A stretch of DNA of 64,000 nt, from NCBI GenBank assembly GCA_037951105.1, contig JBAMJV010001303.1, positions 51,751-115,750 on the forward strand. The letters run 5' to 3'. Below, in pieces: positions 1-20,621 of the stretch. Source of the DNA: Echinarachnius parma (Eukaryota > Echinodermata > Echinoidea > Clypeasteroida > Echinarachniidae). The position numbers were made by a program, and so were the translations under genes. Below the pieces are notes generated by a model. That model was not told where the DNA came from and searched no databases. It saw only the letters and a program-made list of their open reading frames with translations. Positions within the stretch are counted from its first letter, which is position 1, and each line of letters opens with the position of its first letter.

Positions 1-61
1 GTAAGATTTGGTCAGATTTACGTTTAAATGTTGTCGCTATACATTTAATAAAGTAAAGTAC

Positions 62-98
<37 letters not shown>

Positions 99-204
99 AT
101 TATTATTATTATTATTATTATTTTTTTTTTTAAACTTAAAAACGGGACGTCCCGATTTTATACTTCTAAAAAATTCAAAAAACGGGACAGTTGGCAAGTA
201 TGAA

Positions 205-302
205 TACCTATTCAACTGGGGGGATGAATGAATAGATCATTCCCCCCCCCCCCCCCCCCCCCCCCCAGTTGAATGGGTATCAATGACATGTCTACGCCCG
301 TC
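205..302. repeat. TACCTATTCAACTGG repeat, copy 1, with expanded poly-C
   Basis: ATACCTATTCAACTGGG and CCAGTTGAATGGGTAT are inverted; CAATGACATGTCTACGCCCG follows. Compared with copy 2 at 14785, the loop has gained a poly-C run of about 25. Sits in the COPE intron before exon 10's downstream neighbour. Confidence 0.7.
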
Positions 303-482
303 GCTGGAGGAATATTAACATGCAATGTGATTTAGCTAAAATTTCAAACATGGCAAAAGATGTCAGCATGTCTGATGTTGGGATTCGCACTGTGTCAGTA
401 AGTTCTTTGTTGAGACGTACTCACTACTGAGCTAACAGTCGGCTGTAAAAATCAGGTGGTAGTATTAAACAAAAAACCTCAC

Positions 483-8500
<8,018 letters not shown>

Positions 8501-9200
8501 TTTTCTGTATCTTTTCCAACAATCGGCAGACACGTCACTCGGCTATGTAGAGTATGGAACGCTAAAGAAGACACGTCACTCACGATCGATTGCATTATGG
8601 AACGCCAATTAGCTAAGAATCGGATGGATTCAGTGTATACATCCCATATATAAACGTTTGATACTGCGTTATATGACAAAATATGATGATTAAAAAAAAT
8701 TGAAATAGGCCTACTTACTTTTTTGAAATTATTAAACAGTTTCTACTTTTCGAATTACTGATGATAATAACGTGAACAAAAAGCAAACCGCTCCTCTACC
8801 ATGTCTACCCCTTCGAATCATATAGTTGAAAACTAAATTGAATTAACTACTCAGCTCACATATATTTTTTCAAACACGGTGCTACATAACTTGATGATTT
8901 TTTTGTATGTCAAACAGATTCAATACTTTCAGTTTCGAAATCATGATATAGTATCAAACAGTTTATATTTTCGAAGTAATTTATTCGAGTGAAACAACAA
9001 CCGGAAAATTATCCAAAAAGTGATCCAATAAAGACCACTCCTTTCCCCTTGTAGAACTACATAAAAGTTGATGAATAACTCACGGATATACTCTTCTTTT
9101 TTTTAACTTTCAAACTTGGCGAAACTTTTTTTTTTTAAGTTAAAGGGAACTGAAATTTAGCCAAACCATCATAGCCGGAGATAAGCACATCAGTGACATA
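8501..9200. other. Region upstream of COPE; no gene seen
   Basis: Contains the presumed 5' untranslated region and promoter of COPE. I see no clear TATA box, no CpG-dense island and no coding exon. CACGTCACTC occurs twice (8530, 8571), otherwise nothing stands out. Confidence 0.5.
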
Positions 9201-9217
9201 CGTGAATTTTGAATTGT

Positions 9218-9360
9218 AACCAATAGCTCAGTCGGTAAGAGCACCGGTCTAGCAATCCGGAGGTCTCGGGTTCGAATCCCGTTGGAATCCCATTTTCTTT
9301 GCTCATTTTTAATCACATTATATATTATATATTTCTGGTCAGTTTCTCTATATGTTTGAA
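9218..9360 (+). repeat. tRNA-derived SINE, family 1 copy 1
   Basis: A-box-like TAGCTCAGTCGGTAAGAGCA and B-box GGGTTCGAATCCC with CTAGCAA anticodon loop (AGC), followed by the tail CTTTGCTCATTTTTAATC and TTTCTGGTCAGTTTCTC. The acceptor stem does not pair, so it is a SINE head and not a tRNA gene. Confidence 0.75.
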
Positions 9361-9499
9361 TCAATTAAAATTAAAATATAAGAAGAGTCAAATAGGAAAG
9401 AAAATAGTGAATCATTTTATTCGTTTTATTGTAAGCTTGTCATTGGTTGTTCTTCTTTACATACAATTTGTTCATTGGTTTGTTTGAGGGATAGTAGCC

Positions 9500-10003
9500 T
9501 ACATTTCTGGTCTAACTGGTTTTTAGTAACCAAAACTAGTTATAACTGCACCATGCCCGAAAGGCAGACAAACTTACAAACGGCTTAGTAGGAAGCCTGT
9601 TATAATTCAAAAAGCAGCCGTTAAAACATAAGAGGGCGCTCTCTAAAAACATTTTAGTTTCAACCATTCTTTATTAAAGATATTGGATGTGATGTTTTGT
9701 TAAGATAATGATTCAATAGAGAGATCATCAAGAATTATTAAAAGTCCTCCAGTAGTAGGCTAAATATTTGAAATGGTGTAGGTATTATAGAGATTTTGTT
9801 TTCTTAAATTATCGAATAAATGTGGGTCCCACATTATATCCAATTGGATATTTCAGCTCTGTTTCCCAACCGATTTTGATCAAACAAAGTTTATTCTGCC
9901 TTTAAAATTGTTTGCTCTTTCAAATTTTATACTTCGTTTTTCATTACCCGCTCACAAAAAATATTTCTTGAAGCGCCCTCTATACCAAAACTAAACTATC
10001 CCT
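9500..10003. mobile_element. Family C copy 1, abutting copy 2
   Basis: Colinear with copy 2: TTTAGTAACCAAAACT, TAACT.CACCATGC.CGAAAGG, AGAGGGCGCTCTCTAAA and GCGCCCTCTATACCAAAACT. The left end is degraded, so the boundary at 9500 is approximate. Confidence 0.65.
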
Positions 10004-10007
10004 TTAA

Positions 10008-10512
10008 AGGGGTAGTGACTACAGTTTTGGTAAGGCTGAGCTTTAGTAACCAAAACCTGCACAATAACATTACAAACTAATAGTTATAACTCCACCATGC
10101 TCGAAAGGTATAGAAAATTACAAACGACTATAAAGTAAAAAGCCTGTTATTCAATAAGAGCCATTAAAACACAAGAGGGCGCTCTCTAAAAAAAGCATTG
10201 GTTTCAACCATGTTTCATACAAAATTATGCATGTGATGTTTTGTTGAAATAATGATTAAATAGAGAGATCATCAACAATTATTTAAAAACCTCTTTTTTG
10301 AAAAATGTAAGCATTTTTTAAAATTAAAAACAAAATATTCGAATAAATCTGGGGCCCCATTTCAGCCGTTTTTTGAACCAATTTTGATCAAATAAAGTTT
10401 ATTCTGTCATTAAAATTGTATGCTCGTTTTAAATTTTACACTCAGTTTTTCATTATCTCACACACAAACAAAATCGTGCAGCGCCCTCTATACCAAAAAC
10501 TTAACTACCCCT
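10008..10512. mobile_element. TTAA-flanked element, family C copy 2
   Basis: Starts AGGGGTAGTGACTACAGTTT and ends AACTTAACTACCCCT between TTAA at 10004-10007 and 10513-10516. It abuts copy 1 and shares that TTAA. Confidence 0.72.
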
Positions 10513-10516
10513 TTAA

Positions 10517-12938
10517 TGTATATGTTTGTTCATAATTATAGTTGCTATAGATAATTTTGGTTTCTATAAGCATGCATGATTAAGTGATTTGTTATTGGCC
10601 GACGTCGAAAATGAAGAGCCAAAGAAGCAACCCATAAAAGGTCCATTTCACTGCTGGACTTCAACTTTTCCGCTTATAATACTAATTATACTAATTGGGC
10701 AATAAAATTTAAAAAAAACAATTATCAATTTAGTGGCAACAAACGCATACAAACATAACTTCCAATTTGGGCAAGAAACTGATAATTTAAAGTGGTGCAG
10801 TTTTGTTTGGCCAAAAGTGCTAAATGTTTGTTTGTTCGTTCGGTTGTTTGTTTGTTTGTTTGATTGTGGTTTGCCAATTTTGACATCTTGTTATATCTTC
10901 ATTCAGGATTTGACCGTGATCACTTTTAAAATTGAAAGTTAAACATGAAACAACATAATCAAAATCAGCATATTTCATGATTCTGAATATATGATCAATA
11001 ATTAGGTACACTAAGATCGTAACAAAAATGAATAACTATGAATCACAAATAATTAAATGATGATTGATTCAAGTCAATCACTGTTGTAATGTTTCTGCTT
11101 TATGATTTTTGCTTCATGGGCAAATAGCTTTCACCTTAACCCCCCCCCCCCCCCCCCCCCGAAGGAAATTGGACATAAAAACGTGCCGAGAATCAGGTAT
11201 AGATTATGAAAGTAAGCGACACCGCGGAACTTTAGGATTTAGGCCCGTGCCGACTACTGCAGGTGATTCTTGGCGAGGGAGCGAAGCGACCGAGCGTGTG
11301 GATACTGTAGAAGACCGAAAAATCAGTCCATATTCCACCGGTTGTTTCACTTTATACTGCTCCATCAATTGGGTGATAAGAAAACCCCATGTAGAGTCGG
11401 TTATTTCTGACTAATGTAGGAGGGCCGCACTTTCCATGGGTAGGTTTCCCGGGGGGTTCCCCGCATTTTAAAAATATATTGTATGTGACTTGTTTTATGA
11501 GGTATATAGTTATAGTTTGAAGCACAAATAAACATCCAGTTATTATGATACAAAATAGTTATAGCGGTCGCAAGGGCGGAGCGGAGCTCCCTGAAGTTTT
11601 CGCATCTTTATTAATCGTTCTAAGATATACCTTTTTAATTGTAAAGCATCCACATAAAAAAAAAGATGAACTGCTATATTTAATAACTCTTATAAGGATT
11701 CTTTGGTAAATAAGGTAGATTTTTGTAAAGGGGTTGATGCCAACACACTTTTCTGTGAAACCGTTTTAGTCTCTCGTTTCTCTATTACCCGCGGCCAGTA
11801 GACTATTTTAGTTATTTTATCTGACTTATTACTTCTGTAATAGGGTACATTTACTTTGATATAAGTATATCAATCTCATCGAATCTATGACAATTATATA
11901 ATTGTATCAAAGTTAATTTCCTACTATCTACTACAGAAGTAATATAGGTCAGATTCATATAAACAATTTTCTATCATCTTTCCTATAGCCTACTTTTGTA
12001 ATAATTGTCTACTAATATACTTTTTATTTTAAAACGTTCAACGTTACCATCGAAGGTTGAAAACGGCGGCAAATTGACAAAAACACTAAAATATTATTAT
12101 TAAAAAAACATTGTATAGCAATTACGTCATAATGCATGATCATGAAAACGAGATTAATAATAATTATTATTGATATTTGTCATATTTGTTTAAACAAGGC
12201 AACTCATGGAATTATGAAAATATATTTGATATATGTATATAGGCCTAATATTGTATGCCTGATCGAAGCCAAATACTTATAGTTATACTCTCTGATACAC
12301 CTAATATAATCATTTTTTGTCGAATAACTGTGAGTAAACGTACTGCCCCATACATCATCGATCGGTGGCTTGCATGCATTCTAGCGATCTATTACCCAAT
12401 ACACCTGTTGAAGGCTAAAGAGGGACATTAGGGATTCGCTCCTTTGGTAACGAACCACGCTCTTTTATTACCGGTACCACGTTCAAAGTGATCACCCAAC
12501 TGGTATTAAAGCCAAACTGTATAGCGAGTGGTATCGGAGCGGTTGATTAAAAATCCTATCAACAGTTAATATATTCAGCAAATTTGTTTAACTATTTCAC
12601 AGCTATGAAACAGGGGAACACGCGTGGCCTCTATCCAAGTTTTTAACGGAACTGAAACGACAATCTGGCAGAGTTTATAAACTTTATACCGATTTGGAGC
12701 TAGCGGACGCGGACCTGGCATTATTAGCACCCCTCCGATGTGGCTCACCGCCCGCCCTTCCCCGGTAGAATGGTAAGGAGCCACCGTACAATGAGTAATC
12801 GGATTTGTTTGTTTACACACACGGGGCCTATCTATACAAGTACAGTTTAGCCTTAGGTACCGTGTTGTTGTTGATTCAACTGTACGATTTCAATGCTTTG
12901 GTAACAGTTTCAGCAACTTGCCATATGTAGTATACATG
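10517..12938. other. Intergenic, no gene seen
   Basis: AT-rich sequence with a poly-C tract at 11142 and one short inverted repeat at 11819. An open frame at 11109-11414 runs through the poly-C tract and has no recognisable motif. Confidence 0.5.
11819..11952. repeat. Inverted repeat with CTGACTTATTACTTCTGTA arms
   Basis: Arms CTGACTTATTACTTCTGTA and TACAGAAGTAATATAGGTCAG, inner arms CTTTGATATA and TATCAAAG. Non-coding; probably another short MITE. Confidence 0.6.
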
Positions 12939-12942
12939 TTAA

Positions 12943-13330
12943 AGGGACTTAGTAACATTGTCCAAATCCTCAAAATAAAATTGTAATTCTAGCGGTTCCT
13001 TTATACCTTGTTGTATTCGTATTAACAATAAAATCATGGGACAGCTTTCGGTTTTTCAAATTTCCCTTTCATTACAAAGATATGTATGATTGAAGTATTT
13101 AGATAAGAAAATCTCCGGGCGAGATTTTCATCCCTGTACAAAGTGAATGCAGTGAGTTGGTGAATATCACCCAATATCACTTTGCATTTTCGCTCATTAC
13201 TTGGCCATACATTGTCCATTTGACCTGAAATTTTCACACAATACCCTGAGGACATATGAGATAACAACAGTATACATTGCATCAACCATTCATCAGTTTT
13301 TGCACATCTCAACAAAGTTACTAGATCCCT
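12943..13330. mobile_element. TTAA-flanked AGGG-ended element, family A copy 1
   Basis: Starts AGGGACTTAGTAACATTG and ends CTAGATCCCT with TTAA on both sides. Shared blocks with the other copies include TCTAGCGGTTCC, CTTGTTGTATTCGTATTAAC and TTTTCGCTCATTACTTGGCC. The TTAA target and A/GAGG start are features of Kolobok-type elements; assignment is inference. Confidence 0.78.
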
Positions 13331-13803
13331 TTAAAATATACTTGTCTTCATGCACAAAATACTTATATTTGTAATAAAGTGATCAATATATAATTATGTC
13401 AATATATTACAGTGGATGATAAACATATATGCAAAACTATAAACTCAACAAAAATCACATACTAGTTCAGTTGTAGTAGTAGTCGCATCTACTTTGTAAA
13501 TGGTCATATACAATGGTATGACCATTTATATGCCTGATACGCAATATCATCGTGGCAAACGGTGTATACCATGGATGACGGGCGTTCTCCTACCGGGACC
13601 AGGTTTAACCGGGAATTGTGCATTATCAATGCAATGCAGAGCGCATAAATGTAGTACGGTATTGTAATGTTTATATATATGGTAGTAGTAGATCATGTAA
13701 TGTTCACAAAAGTCATATTTTTTCTTTACCGCACTTTGAAAATTATTTCAAAAACAAGATAAGTGTAAAAATGCATATATCTCTCACCCTTGCAAGCAGT
13801 AGG

Positions 13804-13938
13804 GGCATTCTCTACTAAGACGTGCCCACGGCTTGGCATGTATGACTAAAAGAACTGATGCGCAATACAAATTATATGGAGCATCCGTTCTTTTAGTCAT
13901 ACATGCCAAGCCGTGGGCACGTCTTAGTAGAGAATGCC
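13804..13938. mobile_element. 135-base palindromic element with 8-bp target duplication
   Basis: Arms GGCATTCTCTACTAAGACGT and ACGTCTTAGTAGAGAATGCC; GCAGTAGG stands at 13796-13803 and 13939-13946. An exact 8-bp duplication fits a hAT-like mechanism. Confidence 0.82.
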
Positions 13939-13993
13939 GCAGTAGGAGTAATTAAAGACGTATACTATATATTATATCTGTGTCAACTACAAT

Positions 13994-14138
13994 GGCATTC
14001 TCTACCAAAGCGTGCCCACGACATAATTATGTACATGACAAAAAGAATAGATTCTCTATGCAATTTGTATCTATAGAGCATCTGTTCTTTTCGTCATGCC
14101 TCGCAAGCTATGCTGGGCACGCTTTAGTAGAGAATGCC
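13994..14138. mobile_element. Second copy of the GGCATTCTCTAC palindrome
   Basis: Arms GGCATTCTCTACCAAAGCGT and GCTTTAGTAGAGAATGCC, same inner block TTCTTTT.GTCAT as the first copy 190 bases away. Flanking duplication is not preserved. Confidence 0.75.
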
Positions 14139-14193
14139 ACTGTGAGCAACGTTTAATTAAATGCGATAATATGCTCACGGGCATAGCGACTTA

Positions 14194-14778
14194 CCGTAAA
14201 TACCGGCATAATCGCCGCATACTTTTTCCTCGAAAAAACCCTGCAAAGTCGGGGTGCGGCGTGTACGCGGAGACAGTCAAAATGTCACTCTTGACCGGCC
14301 TCAAAACAACACATTTCAGCAGGTGTGGGACTATTGGTTGTATTGCACTGTATTGTATTGCGTGATAACACATTATATAGCCAAATTGTCTACGTTTACC
14401 CTGGCCTAGAATGGTTTCTCACCTTTTTTTGTTGATATTTGTGAAATCTGATACGTTTTTAACTTGAAAGTTACGAAACAAATGCACACTGCCAGCGCCG
14501 CGCTCGCCTAGCTGTCATCGATCTAGCTACGTGCGTTATGAATGCATTGCATTTGCACGTACGTACATCACAGTACCTGGTTCTCTGTAGTACCGTTTTT
14601 TATGCTAAAATTTGGCACATTTTCCCAGCCGATTTTCTTGCTTCCCGCCGTTATTCCCGCTTTTTTTGTCGCCAGTTTTCCTAGCGCACTTTTCTCCCAC
14701 ATTTTTTTTTTCAATTTCAATGCCCAAAGTCGGGGTGCGGCGTTTACGCGGGTACGGCGATTACGCCGGTATTTACGG
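14194..14778. mobile_element. CCGTAAATACCGGC-ended element
   Basis: Ends CCGTAAATACCGGCATAATC and GATTACGCCGGTATTTACGG with TA on both sides. Subterminal GTCGGGGTGCGGCG occurs at both ends. GC-rich, non-coding. Confidence 0.78.
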
Positions 14779-14784
14779 TACTTA

Positions 14785-14866
14785 ATACCTATTCAACTGG
14801 GGAGGATGAATGAATAGATCATCCCTCCCAGTTGAATGGGTATCAATGACATGTCTACGCCCGTGA
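14785..14866. repeat. TACCTATTCAACTGG repeat, copy 2
   Basis: Same block as copy 1 (AATGAATAGATCAT loop, then CAATGACATGTCTACGCCCG) but with a short CCCTCCC in place of the poly-C run. It starts seven bases after the CCGTAAATACCGGC element. Confidence 0.7.
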
Positions 14867-15235
14867 ATACGCTCATCGAACAAATTTAGATCGCAAGCCA
14901 TTATTCTATACAGGATCATAGTCACGTGCACGCATGCATTGCATAAAATTGAAGTTAACGGAAGCTTTATAGCCTCGGTACATGTACGCACCTAACCAAT
15001 ACTGTGCAAGCTGCAGATATACCCTCTTAGCAAAACTAATCACTAAGTTCTGCTAACTTCAGTTTTGCTGATCTAAAGTGTGATGACTATGGCGTCACAG
15101 GGTGGCGATTGGCCCCTAGTATATATATTTTAGGGAAATGCATTAATCAGAACAAGCATGGACGATTATCACTGAATCACATAGTGTTGTATGTCCTAAC
15201 TGATCAATGCCATGGGGTGGATACCCCCATGCTGT

Positions 15236-15870
15236 CCCCCCCCCCACCCCCCCCCCCCCCCCCCCGGAGCTATTCCATTACTCAGAAGCATTCATGAGTG
15301 TATCAATATAACTCCACTGCCGGCCTTTTGTTGACAAATTGTGATAGCAATATAGGGAGGATCCCTGCTAAATGATAAATCACACAGTGTTGTAAGTCTT
15401 CAGGAGTGCCTTTTTCTAAATATGGAGGGAGGAAGATGCCCCCTTGCCCCCATGGCCTTGTGCCCCACTATGCCCCCTCCCCCATCATACATGCAGCTAC
15501 GCTACTGCTCAGAAGCATTCATGAGTGTATCAATATAACTCCCACTGCATGGCGGCCTTTTGTTGACAAATTGTGATAACAATAGAGGGAGGATTCCTGC
15601 TTAGAAATGATAAATCACACAACTGTGTGGTATTTAATTAAGCCTTCAGGAGTGCCTTTTTCTAAATATGGAGGGAGGAATGTGCCCCCTTGCCCCATGG
15701 CCTTGTGCCCCACTATGCCCCCCTCCCCCATCATAGCTACGCTATACTGCTCAGAAGCATTCATGAGTGTATCAATATAACTCCTGCTGGCGGCCTTTTG
15801 TTGACAAATTGTGATAACAATAAAGGGAGGATTCCTGCTAAATGATTAATCACACAGTGTTGTATTTAAT
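15236..15870. repeat. Tandem repeat, about 235-base unit, three copies
   Basis: CTCAGAAGCATTCATGAGTG begins units at 15281, 15508 and 15750. Each continues with CGGCCTTTTGTTGACAAATT and, in the first two, a C-rich block ending GCCCCACTATGCCCC. A 30-base C-rich run precedes the first unit. Confidence 0.88.
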
Positions 15871-17789
15871 TAAGTCTGAGTGCTGGCTATCATGTTGATG
15901 TGACAATAAGGGTGTTTGCTCCTTGCCCTCTTGGATTGTTTAATCGTAGGAGATTCTTTTGTTACAGGTATGCAGTGGTTACATAACAGTGGTGTACCTT
16001 ATAGTAGCAGGGTTGGAAATACACAGGGCTGCCGAGGGCGATTTTGCCGCCTAATTTTCAAAATAGCTCACTGAAATCAGTAGGTAGCCCATACAATTAC
16101 CATCTACATTTGTAAGGGTATCATGTGAAATATTTGTGATATCCGTGAGATTAAAAAAGTAGCCCCCCAAATTAAAAATCAATTCTTTTCCTGGGCAAGT
16201 TGGAGGGGGGGGGGGGGGGGGGGGACAGGGATGTAACATTTCTGTTGGATTTTCCTCTGGTTCTACTACCCCTGCCCCTATACAGTATGTTCATACAAAC
16301 ATGATTTTTTCAGGGGGCTGAGGTGACGTTTGCACGAACAACTTATTTTTCCGTTTGATTTCCAATGAAAATAAATACTTTATTGCTGAAATGTCAGATG
16401 ATTTTGCCCGTAATTTTGTGTTTTTGCCTGAACGTGATGTGATATATTGGTGCTTTCCAATTGGGGAAGGGGAAGGGGTGCAGCCACCCTAGACCTCCCC
16501 CTACCCCACTTTATATGCCTCTGTCTCAATTTCAGCCAAAGAATAACAACAAAATACATAATACAATTTTTGTGTGGGGGGGGGGGCCGGGGGGGGGGGG
16601 GGGGGGGAGTGGGACACTAGATTGGCCCCTAGAATGATTGCCCCCTTTTGTCCCCATGTAGATTGAACCTTGCTACGCCACTGTTACGTAACAATGGTTA
16701 GTGATCAATATTCATCCCGTGGCTATCTTTCAAATGTGGTAAATGTTTCAAAATGTAATGCAAACATTCTGTGAACAGTCTTCAGATTAGCATTCTGTGT
16801 ACATAGTCTATTGGACCATTAGTGGGATTAAACAGACAGTCAACAAAAGTCGTAAGCTACACTTTACATCCGTTCTTGATATACAGGATATGGGACGTTT
16901 GCTGCACTTTTAATCATGTGTGCAGGGAATTGAGCAACTATAGGCTAGAATATAAAGGTATCTACTTTTAAAATGGTTATTTAGTTGCTGATGAGGACTG
17001 TGATATATGTCTGCTGTATTCTTTTACAAATTGGAATGACTGACCGGATTTGAAATACATTATTAAAGGTAAGACGTAATATAAAGAGATGAAGAGATAT
17101 TTGTCTCTGAATTAAAGATTATACTTTTGAACACGTAATGAGCACCAAAGTAGAAATTGGACAGATGGAATATTGCTTTATTTGATAATGTCCCGTCAAA
17201 ATTATTTATCACTTATCTGTACTTTTTTTAATCATTATAGTTTGGGAGGAATTTGTAGCCTTACTTTGCCACTATAGTTTTGGTATGTTGGTAATTTGAG
17301 AGAAGACTTACATATTCTTGTGTCAATAGTAATCATCAGCATATATGTTTATTTCACCTAGTGTAGCCTCTTCAGTGGCTCACATATCCCTCTCCAGAGG
17401 AGTATTATGTCTACTATCATTACCAGAGTCAATGGCAACTTACCACTTGATCTACTCCCATCTCGTCCAAGGCCTAGGTTAGGACTAAGGATTAGGATTA
17501 GGATTAGGGTTAGAATCGGGATTATGGTTTAGAGGTTGGGATTAGGATTAGAGGTTGGGATTAGACATAGAGTTCGCTTTATTATTTAGAGTCAATTTTG
17601 GAGTTTGGGAAATTGGAAGTATTAGGCATTAGGCATTAAGACATCTAGACCAAATGGTTCATACTGATTCATTTTGATATTATATCTGTTGGACAAGGTA
17701 TGGGTCAATGTAATCACGGTTTCCATTTCCTGTCACCTGTCGGAATTCTGCAGAAATGTGCAAGAAAGTATGCATCAATGATCATCGCC
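15871..17789. other. Intergenic, no gene seen
   Basis: Two long poly-G tracts (16206, 16577) and a degenerate TTAGG stretch. Nothing coding is recognised between the COPE and RCC1 genes. Confidence 0.5.
17460..17585. repeat. Degenerate TTAGGG/TTAGGA-rich stretch
   Basis: GGATTAGGATTAGGATTAGG and GGTTGGGATTAGGATTAG are repeated with changes. It resembles an interstitial telomere-like tract but is short and irregular. Confidence 0.6.
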
Positions 17790-18005
<216 letters not shown>

Positions 18006-18265
18006 GTCCTCACCTTCGTTGTCTTTGACCTCCTCGTCTTTGACCTCCTCGTCTTCGACCTCCTTGTCTTCATCTTGGTCATCATCTTTAAAATCAATAC
18101 TAAAATCATACAAATCTTCATCAGCATTAAACATAATCAGCATCTTTTCATTATCAGTGCCACAAGAGAGCCATTCAATAGGATAGTCTGCAAAGTTTGT
18201 ACAGGTAACTGTTCAACGATTCAAAATTAATGTCATTTATATGTTTCCCTTCCCCAACTCTCTCC

Positions 18266-18370
18266 AGATTCGTCAGGAAAGAATGAGACTTTATGACCTT
18301 GTTCCCGTCAGAAATGGATGCTGGGGGAAATTCTGCACCTTTAGAAGCAGCAGATGCTGCGAACCACAAA
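18266..18370 (+). pseudogene. Decayed copy 1 of RCC1-gene exon 1 region
   Basis: From about 18266 the sequence tracks 20730-20830: a CAGATTCGTCAGGA.AGAAT start, an AAATGGATG start-codon context, then GAAATTCTGCACC and GAAGCAGCAGATGCTG in the order seen in the intact exon. It lacks the blade-coding part and is not open in the intact frame. Confidence 0.7.
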
Positions 18371-18438
18371 TTTTGTATTTCATTTTAATATTTCACTTTA
18401 TTTTTGTCATCACCTCAAGGCCAGCTGAAATGGATGTA

Positions 18439-20621
18439 CAGTCAAACCTGTCTTAGCGGCCGCTCAAGGGAAACTTGAAAAGTGGCCGCTATAGACAGGT
18501 GGCCGCTATAGACAGGTGGCCACTATAGACAGGTTGGCGGCCATTTTTTTTAAAAGCACAAACATGATTAATAATAATTAATATCACATGTACACATGAA
18601 CATAAACAACATGTACATTTATATATGAAATAAAAAGAACAGAACCCTGGATACTTGTCTTGTTTTTTGAGTAATTTGTGTGATTAGTGATGAGAAAATA
18701 ATGAAAAGTACGTGTAAACCTTCCTAAAGAAATCTACCATCGTCTGTTTGGCCATATGTCGTTCGCTTTCATTGAAGAAACAAATCTTGATCTCCCGACC
18801 GGTGATGCAATGCGATCGTGTGAATCTTTGCCTGAACACAAATGCTGTTACGTAAAAAAAATATTTTTGATTGAAAAAAAAAAGTTCTAGAAAATACGAC
18901 GATGAAACGAAAAGTTTATAAACGCAGTAAAATATTCGTTATAACTTTATTAAGAAGTGTTTCAATTTGTATGCCTCCGCCAACGAAGTGGCCGGAGGCA
19001 TTATGTGTTTGAGTTGTCCGTCCGTCCGTCCGTCCCGTTTTCGTTCTCGCAATATCTCAAGAACCAGTTGACGGATCAATTTCAAACTTGGTATGAGTGT
19101 ACATATTGGGGTGACAATGATCTGATTAGATTTTAGGGGTCACGAGGTCAAAGGTCAAGGTCACAAGTCTCAATATATATACAAAAATGCCTCGTTCTCG
19201 TGATATCTCAAGAACTGGTTGACGGATCAAATTCAAACTTGGTATTAGTGTAGATATTGGGGTGGCAATGATCTGATTAGATTTTGGGGTTCATGAGGTC
19301 AAAGGTCAAGGTCATAGGACACAATGTATGTGCAAAAATGCCTCGTTCTTGCGATATCTCAAGAACCGGTTGACGGATCAATTTCAAACTTGGTATGAGT
19401 GTACATATCGGGGTGCCACTGATCTGATGAGATTTGGGGGGTCATGAGGTCAAAGGTCAAGGTCACAGGACTCAATATGTATGCGAAAATGGCTTGTAAT
19501 GGCAAAATTTCAAGAACTGAATGTCACATTTCAATCAAACTCGGTACCTGAATGTATCATAAAGAGTCAAAGTAGCCATAAAATGTTGGGGTCATGAGGT
19601 TGAGGTCAAGGTCACGGGACTCATTATACATGCAAAAAAGCTTGTAATGCCAAAATCTCAAGAACTAAATGTCAGATTTCAATCAAACTTGGTACCTGAA
19701 TTTTTTTTAGGGAGCCATATATGGTCAAGGTCACAGGACTCAAAATGTATAAAAAATATTTTTAAAAATTAAATCAGTGCATGTTAATTTGGGCTTGATA
19801 TTAAAATCGCGTGATAGCGGAGGCATAATTTTCGATTGCGCGCAATCGAAGATCCATCTAGTTAAAAATGTTTCGCAAAGAAAAATAAACATTTAAATGT
19901 ACGAGGCTATACAAACTGGTTTAAATCCGATCCGGTCCGATCCCCAATACGGCGAAAGTGCGTGAATTGTGTTGCATGATCAAAGCCCCTGCGCTGCCGC
20001 TGCAGTCTAGCGGCCAGCGGCCATGCCAGCTACCAGCGCTCAGCGATCGATAAACCACGGAGCTAACAATGCATGCATGAACAATAACACGGATGTTCAG
20101 CCAGCGCGCTAATCTTGGATACCCGCTAATCTCAAGAAAAGCTCGCATCACGGAAACAATGCGTGAGTAAAAATGGAGCAGTCAGCGGACGAGGTAAACA
20201 AAACAAACGGCCATTTTAGGCTTTTAAACTTGACATTCATTATTTAGGCGGCACTTTTCCAAAGCTATAAAAGGGTAGATCTACAGCCCTAGACTATGGG
20301 TATATTGTTCGATAAGCTTGGCTGCGCTGCAAGCTCGCTTTCACGGCAAAGTATACCAGCCACATGATAATCTCCATGGCTATGCATCGGAAAATAACAA
20401 ACTTGCACGCCCGCAGTTACGGGCAAACCGAAAATTGATGGCCGGTATTGCCGGTAAAAAAATGAGTTTGGGAATCCAAATCCGTGGCCGCTGGCCGCGT
20501 TAGGCAGGTGGCCTCTATAGACAGTGTTTATAACACTGTATTTTCCTCGGGGGGAATTCTATGTGGCCGCTAAGGGCAGGTGGCCGTTATAGACAGGTGG
20601 CCGCTAGTACAGGTTTGACTG
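18439..20621. mobile_element. 2.18 kb TA-flanked non-autonomous element with subterminal repeats
   Basis: Inverted ends CAGTCAAACCTGTC and GACAGGTTTGACTG, flanked by TA at 18437-18438 and 20622-20623. Both ends hold repeated copies of GTGGCCGCTATAGACAGG, at least two in each. No transposase frame is present. It splits copy 2 of the RCC1 exon 1, which proves the TA duplication. A CCTCCGCC/GGCGGAGG-type repeat lies inside it. Confidence 0.8.
18970..19862. repeat. Internal tandem-repeat element (GGAGGCAT type) inside the 2.18 kb element
   Basis: It opens with TGCCTCCGCCAACGAAGTGG and closes with GCGGAGGCATAATTTTCGAT. Between them a unit of roughly 170-190 bases recurs about four times, each with ATCTCAAGAAC, GGTTGACGGATCAA, TTCAAACTTGGTA and GAGGTCAAAGGTCAAGGTC. 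It is non-coding and includes (CCGT)n near 19020. Confidence 0.75.

Noticed and set aside
9218-9290. A functional tRNA gene
   Set aside because: A and B boxes are good but the acceptor stem does not pair and the same SINE tail follows.
11109-11414. A 101-codon frame starting before a poly-C tract
   Set aside because: It depends on the homopolymer length and carries no known motif.
17460-17585. A telomere or telomeric insertion
   Set aside because: Units are irregular and short, and unique sequence continues on both sides; listed only as telomere-like.
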